Shown here one piece after another: positions 58,045 to 64,000 of a DNA stretch of 64,000 nt (position 1 is its first letter; every line of letters starts with the position of its first letter). Made by a program: the position numbers and the translations under genes. This DNA comes from Atherix ibis. Its lineage: Eukaryota > Arthropoda > Insecta > Diptera > Athericidae. The notes under the pieces were generated by a model. The model ran no database searches. It had not been told where the DNA came from and saw only the letters and a program-made list of their open reading frames with translations. Location of the stretch: positions 68,445,088-68,509,087 of the forward strand of contig OY282610.1 in assembly GCA_958298945.1 (NCBI GenBank), written 5' to 3'.

Positions 58045-59875
58045 TTGTAAAAAAATTTGACAGCTACTATAAAAAATGAAGGATTCTCTTCGAAAAAGTC
58101 TAACATTCTATAGGGTGACACTTAAAAAAGTTAACGTCTGTCTATTTACTAAACAATAGTAAATCCAATCAATTAGCAGACTTTAGTGATAATTCTTTAA
58201 AGTAGAAGGTGATGAAAAATAAGAAGAAGACAAGAGTAGAAAAATTTCAACAAGAAGAGAAAAAAAGGTGAACGTGGGCAGGAATTTTTCAATTTTTCTT
58301 TTTATATTTTTTACGATTGCTTTAAAAGATTATTTATGATTAAAAATCTCCCGGTGATTAGTCTTCATGTATTTAATAATAATGTACCACCATGTTTGAT
58401 GGAATAAAAATTCACGTCAACATTCCCAATTTGGGAGCAACGAAAGCCCGGAAGGCATGCATTCTCAGTTGTACGCAAAATATTCCCATAGTGTTTGTCC
58501 ATCAAAAATATCAAATCGAATCTAAAATGAGCTAACCTCAGCAAACCTTAAGGTAAACTTCTTTTTAATGAACATACATTTATATAATCCATTTGGCTTG
58601 TGGGGACATATCATGGTTGGGCCTATGTAGGCGGGCTACTCGATTTAGGCAGAAATTATAAACGCACAGTTCATGCGTCATCAACAACAAAAGTTAAAAT
58701 TCTACATAAAAGTGCGTAAGAAGAAAAAAATACAGAAAATAAATGAAAAAAATTATTTGCGATAAGAAAAACTGTTGTAAAAAAAATATTCAAATTTTAT
58801 CAAAGTGGACAAAGATCAGCAACTGTCAATATTTAATTTAGAAAAAATAAAATTAAAAAAAAAAAACTAATTAAATTTAGCGGTTGGGCCATATTTTTTT
58901 TGAATATATTTTTTTTATTGAGTGTGTATGCATCAGGTGAACGTATGTGTGTGTATGCATGTGATATTTAAGAGGGGAAAAAAATATTTTTTGAATTCCA
59001 AAAAATGATAAACTTTTTGAAAGTAGAACAAAATTGAAAGGTAAAATACAGCAAAACCGATATTGGCATAGAAAAATTGGAACGAATATTTTACAATATA
59101 TTATATGGCATTTCTTTTTGTGCCAGCAAATAAATATCTTTTGTGAATAAATAATTAATTAAAATATTATTGCAGGAATTGATAGTCAAATGATAAGAGC
59201 ATAGACGTCCATATTGTATGAGAGATCTAACCTCATTAAAATCGGATCAGTTTTTTTCCCCCAAATCTATTTTGTCATTTTCTTTTGGTCTAGTTTTTTT
59301 TTGTTTTGTTTTTTGCCCATTCCAGTAATATTCTTCGGTCATAATTCATTTTGGATGTATTAGCATATTTATGAAATTTAATTTTTCCCAGACGATTTTT
59401 ATACAACGAAATTGGTAAAAAAAAACCTACTTTGCAGATTTTAACACAATTTCAATAGACTGTGCTGACTATATTCAAAGGAAGAATAATTCCAGAAATC
59501 ATCCACTACTAAATATACTAAATATAAAGATCTTGAAATTCCAAAAAAAGTACTATTGAAAATGAGAACTTTACAAAAGCGTATTTAAATAGTGTGAAAA
59601 GTTAACAAACTGGCAAAAATTTTTACCGGAAAAAATGGCAAAAAATTATTTGACAATTTTGGCAATGGGAAAAACTCACTCCTGTTCAATATAAATTTGC
59701 CTCCTAGAACCGAATTTTTCACTAAAAAAACTTCCGAATGCAACCAATTGGCTTAAAATAGTTTTCGGTACCATTTCGTATAAGACTTTAGGAGTTCCTC
59801 AAATGACCTTAAAATCAAAAGACGTAAGAGTAATTGCTTACTGAAGAAAAACATTTTTTTAATATTTCTTTTCAA
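58045..59875. other. AT-rich DNA, no supported gene
   Basis: AAATTTGACAGCT occurs twice near 58033-58065. A moderately complex stretch at 58380-58700 gave no motif. Confidence 0.45.
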
Positions 59876-59879
59876 AATT

Positions 59880-60960
59880 CTTCAATGCTTCTTCTTCCTT
59901 TTCTTTTTCAATTTTTCGCAATTAGCCCATCACATCCTTATTTGAAATTCCTTTTCGTTTACTCTACTTAAAAACGTTATCTTTCATTCTTTACCTTATC
60001 GCTCTTATTATTTTGATATATGCTTCTTTTCAATGCTTCTTATCATATCTGCTTCTTCTTGGTTCCTTTTGTTTCCTTTGGAATTCCGTTCATGCTTATT
60101 CGAAATTCTTACTCGCCTTTTTCTTATTTGAATTTCTTGTGTCTTCTTTTCTTACAAATTCTGTTGGGAATTCTATTTTCTGTCCCATTATAATTTTTCT
60201 CCTTTCTGTAAAAATCCTGTTGGCTTCTTTTTATTCAAATATTAATTGATGCTTCTTTTCAGTACTTTTTCTTCATTTTTAAATGCTTCTTCTTCTTTTT
60301 TTTCAAATTTTACCCATCACATTCTCATTTGAAATTATTTCTCCTTAAAAATACCATCTTCATTCTTTACCTTATTTAGCTTCTTAATTTGATTAACGTC
60401 AATGCTTCTTTTTATTTCTTTACAGTTTTTTGGCGTTTCTTTTTTTCTTTTCTTCTTCATATAAAAAATGTTCTTGCTTCCTTATGGAATCCATTAATGT
60501 TTCTTTTTATGCAACATCTCCTTATTCAAAATTCGTACTCGCCTTCTCCTTATTTTACTTTCTTTCTTCTTATTTTCTTCCGAATTCTGTTGGGAATTCT
60601 TTTTTTTTGTCCTTTTATAATTTTTCTCTTTTCTGTAAAAATCTTCTTTGCTTCTTCTTGTATATATATTTATTTATGCTTCTTTTTAGTACTTTTTCTA
60701 CATTTTCAAATTTTTCTATGCTTCTTCTTTTTCTTCTTCGTTTTTTCGCAATTTACCCATTACATTCTCATTTGAAATTATTTATTCTTAAAAATACCAT
60801 CTTCGTTCTTTACCATATTTTTCTTCTTAATTTGATTATCTTCAATGCTTCTTTTTTCTTCTTTTCTTCTTCATATAAAAACTTTACTTTTTTTAAATTA
60901 AACGCACAATATGCCACCATTCATAACGAGTCTTTTAATTCTAAATATTAATAATATAAG
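59880..60960. repeat. Pyrimidine-rich tandem array, ~390-430-bp unit
   Basis: Landmarks CAATGCTTCTTC, CGCAATTTACCCATCACATT and CTCATTTGAAATTATTT recur at about 59914, 60303 and 60735; a second landmark, TTCTGTTGGGAATTCT, recurs near 60158 and 60585. Units alternate TTCTTC runs with less repetitive blocks. The open frames here (up to 173 codons at 60430-60951) are Phe/Ser/Leu-rich products of the pyrimidine bias. Confidence 0.85.
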
Positions 60961-60964
60961 TATT

Positions 60965-63875
60965 AATTGAAGACTGCGACTATGGGGATGATTTTTACAT
61001 AAATTTACCCAAAAAAAAAATTACTTAAAAGATCATGAGAAAAAATAACGGGTAATTCAGAAATATTTTTCTCAATCAACATTTATTTTTAAATGCATTT
61101 AGCCAAAATAATTAGTCAAAAGACCATGTGTTAAGAGGGCGGCAAATTTGAAAATATGTGGAAATAAATGCACAATTCGCCACTATTCAAAATTATGAAT
61201 TTTCTTGAACATTTTTTTTTTGAATTTATTATCTAAAAAATTATGAAAATAATTTTAGAAAAAATGGCGGGAATTTCAAAATTTTTTTTAATTTTGCGCA
61301 ATTTTTTCTAAAAACAAGCGCACAATTTTAACACCACAAATTTAAAAACAGTCATTTTTTTTATGTTGAAAATTTTGAAATCCTTAATAAGTAAAATTTG
61401 GTATCGGAATAATGATTTTTTTAAATCTTGTGAAAATTACAAAACTATTCACCTAATAATAATTAATAACTAATAACGATCAAAAAGGTTATTTAATAAA
61501 ATTTCTTGCACTTTTGATAAAAAAAACGTTCAAAAAGTAATCGACTTAATTAATAAGGTTAGATTAGCTCATAAAAAAAATGTTGCACAATTTTTTCATA
61601 AGCTCAGACAAACAAACAAAATATGATCAACATGACATTTATTCAAAATGTAACCGTCCATCGAATAATATTGAGGAAAAAAAAAACTCTCCGAAAATTT
61701 AATAAAATTGCATTTTTTGTTATAAAGCATATCGCCTCGAAAAAATGAATTTGGCTTTCTACTCTGCTTCTTCTTCTTCGTCGTATTCCTTTAACTTTTG
61801 GCCTTAGTATTTTAAATTTTATTAACCAAACAATTTGATGACATTTTCAATATGAACTTTTTCAATTTTGGAGGGAAAAAAAATACCACCGTCAACTGCA
61901 TAACATTTCTGGAAATGACATTAGGAAAAATATCGCCAATACTCAATAATACGATGATTTATTAAATTAATTAATATATTTTGATTATTTTTATTTGGTA
62001 TTTTATTTGGTAAAGGGGACGAGGACAAAGAAAATAACTAAAAGATTGAGTTGTGTGACAAAATTGCATAGAGAATAAATTTCAAGCTGATAGAAAAAAT
62101 GGCATGGTAAAGTTCAAAGATGGCCGCGTAAATGGTGTGTGACAGTTTGTCAAAAATTCATATATAAAGGTCAACATCATTTATCGTTTTTTTTTTGTTA
62201 CACTTGCTCAAATGTTGCATTTGTAAGCAATTTTTTTTTTGGAAAATTTATTTTTAACCGTTTTACTATAATACTTTCATATGATTGAGCTACTTTTGGT
62301 TTTTTCTTTTGATTTACGAAAATCCATAATAAAACAAGTTATTATCAATTGGCATTTGGACACATGTAGTCCAAACCGATTATATTATTAGTCAATATCG
62401 GTTATGACACAGAATAGGAATTAGACAATACGAACAGCAGCAGCAGCAGCAGAGCCACCACCAAACAAGAAAAATAATTTAAAAAAACTGCAAAAACTTC
62501 TCCTCATATGTTCAAAGTGAATAATAATATTTTTTGTTGTTGTTGTTCGCCATTAGTGCATAAAATTTGCATTATTAACAGATGTAAATTGTGTATTCAA
62601 AAAGTAAATAAGAGGAAGACGATTCGATTATGATTATGGCGAAGAAGGTTTTTGTTTTTAAGGTCGGACATAAAATCGAAATATTGTAGAATGAAATTCT
62701 ATGAAAGAAAATAAAAAAGCTTTCCGACAAAATATTTATAAATCAAGCACGCACACACAAACAAAGCCTGAATCAGAAGAGGTAAAAGTGGATGTGAAAA
62801 AAAAACTGAAGAGAAGATGATAAAGAAGAAGAAGAAGAAACAGTAGAAGCAAGAAGGAAATCGGAAAAGGGCTAAGAACCACCTTAGTGCATATTTATAC
62901 ACTCCCATCCATACTACACACACACTCATATACAATATGGGTAAATAAACACAAACAAACTAACTAACACATGTGAAGATTAAGAATTTTTGCACCGATA
63001 TTATGCACAGTGGTTAGCCTTGTCAACCTGTTTGCTTGCGTAAATGATTCAGCACGTTCGCCCGCCATTTTAATTCCATTCTTCTTCAGGCGTTCAGACC
63101 TAGCATACGAATTAGCCTAAACGAAATTTGTACAAATGTGTATGTAGGTCGAAATGTGACCGATTTATTTATATTCCTTACGTTTTTTCTCGTTTGTTGT
63201 TTGTATTATAACATTTTTTTTTTTGGTTTTGTATTATTTACATATTTGGTGAAGATCGTTACGTGAAAAAAATTTCCAACTTTTCAAATTTCCATGATTT
63301 CCGCACATTTTCTTGTTATTTCTTTTCAACTTCCCATTTCAGAGACTTCCCAAATAAAAAAATATCCTTATCGTAGTTTTTTCAGAGACTTCCCAAATAA
63401 ATATCCTTACCGTAGTTTTTTTAAGACTTATCTTCTTACCATTACTTATGGTCGAAGAGCAAGGATGTGAAGCAGGAAATTAATATGAGAAACTGAGGGT
63501 ACCGACAACTACTAGGGGAATAACCAAACAATTAGCCTAAGAGTGTTATTGAAGGTTTTGAGGCAATGGCCGTGAAGAGAGATGCAGCACCTGAACTATC
63601 TTCCACAGAAAGTCAATGATTTATTCAATATTTTTTGTTTATTTCGGTACCCTTATTATGGTTGCCGGTTTATTATTTTGTTCTGCCCAAAAAGTCTAGC
63701 GTGCCTAGCTTAAGTTGGTAGCCCACACCCGCGTTTTTAATGCCTGACTAGACAAATGATGATTTCCATCCGATCTGAAAGAAATCTCTGATAAAATAGA
63801 GAATATAAATATGCCCAATTTTTTTATTCAGCGAGCTTTGAAACGGGCAAAAGGAGACGAGAAAACTTTTTACAT
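60965..63875. other. AT-rich DNA with microsatellites, no supported gene
   Basis: It includes (CAG)n at 62438-62453, TTG repeats at 62535-62546, AAG repeats at 62820-62840 and the duplication at 63342. No domain or transposon motif found. Confidence 0.45.
63342..63422. repeat. Direct duplication of ~43 bp
   Basis: CAGAGACTTCCCAAATAAA followed by ATATCCTTACCGTAGTTTTT occurs at 63342 and 63384, with a few-base length difference in the A tract and one substitution. Confidence 0.85.
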
Positions 63876-63879
63876 TTTT

Positions 63880-64000
63880 CTTTTTCTTTTCAAAGCATTC
63901 TTCAATGCTTCTTCTTCTTCAATTTTACGCATTTAACCCATCACATCGCTATTTGAAATTCCTTTTCGTTTACTCGACTTGAAAACGTCATCTCCATTCT
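63880..64000. repeat. Further copy of the pyrimidine-rich unit, cut by window edge
   Basis: From ~63890 to the end, the sequence (TTCAATGCTTCTTCTTC, AACCCATCACATCGC, TTTGAAATTCCTTTTCGTTT, ACTCGACTTGAAAACGT) matches 59880-59985 nearly base for base. The same repeat therefore resumes 3 kb after the first block. Confidence 0.85.

Noticed and set aside
60389..60951. Open frames of 128 and 173 codons on the plus strand
   Set aside because: They are Phe/Ser/Leu-rich translations of TTCTTC-type tandem repeats; two frames are open at once because the strand has few purines, so stops are rare.
1..64000. tRNA or rRNA genes
   Set aside because: I noticed no GGTTCRANTCC box with a matching acceptor stem and no rRNA core segments, but a covariance-model scan was not possible.

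Overview
The window looks like non-genic, repeat-rich chromosomal DNA from an insect, most likely a brachyceran fly. I infer this from extreme AT-richness with long A/T homopolymers, fly-style microsatellites (TTG, CAG and CT runs), introns of about 50-130 bases in the one gene-like locus, and a repeat population of mariner-type DNA transposons and Jockey/R1-like non-LTR retrotransposons. Nothing looks prokaryotic: there are no operons and no Shine-Dalgarno-led gene strings. Most short open frames are chance frames in A/T-rich low-complexity DNA.

The best-preserved feature is a complete mariner element at 34420-35713. It is 1294 bp long, with 28-bp terminal inverted repeats, TA target duplications and an uninterrupted 350-residue D,D34D transposase. 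A second, dead mariner of another lineage lies at 28941-30202. Around them are at least a dozen decayed Tc1/mariner-type relics that I read as DD41D ('rosa'-like). One group shares a TGTCATTTGACAGCTGTC-type 5' end (400-1090 minus, 19455-20390, 40010-40440, 56435-56880). Another shares a GGCCGCCATTTTGG-type 5' end (13835-14770, 36507-36600, 36828-37545). Others lie at 5050-7130, 7180-8290, 26545-27990 and 28350-28800. Jockey-type reverse transcriptase remains lie at 12380-13720 (plus) and 15300-16100 (minus). Fragments of other non-LTR elements lie at 18122-18370, 21703-21990 (RNase H, minus) and 44395-44960 (R1/I-like C terminus).

Two places may hold host coding sequence. At 4144-4852 a five-exon model with phase-consistent junctions encodes a THAP-type zinc-finger segment followed by an acidic tail; it is cut off by a transposase fragment. 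At 53165-52935 on the minus strand a higher-complexity open frame could be a leader exon with a hydrophobic segment. Both are predictions.

Tandem arrays are a major part of the window: a 134-bp array (22950-23550), an irregular array with a conserved 30-bp core plus CT tracts (30600-31690), a 286-bp duplication (43344-43870), a 318-bp array with near-identical central copies (49380-51690), a 378-bp array (53640-55240), and a pyrimidine-rich array of about 390-430 bp (59880-60960) whose unit reappears at the right edge (63880-64000). Several long inverted repeats are also present. The remaining intervals are AT-rich DNA in which I see no supported gene.
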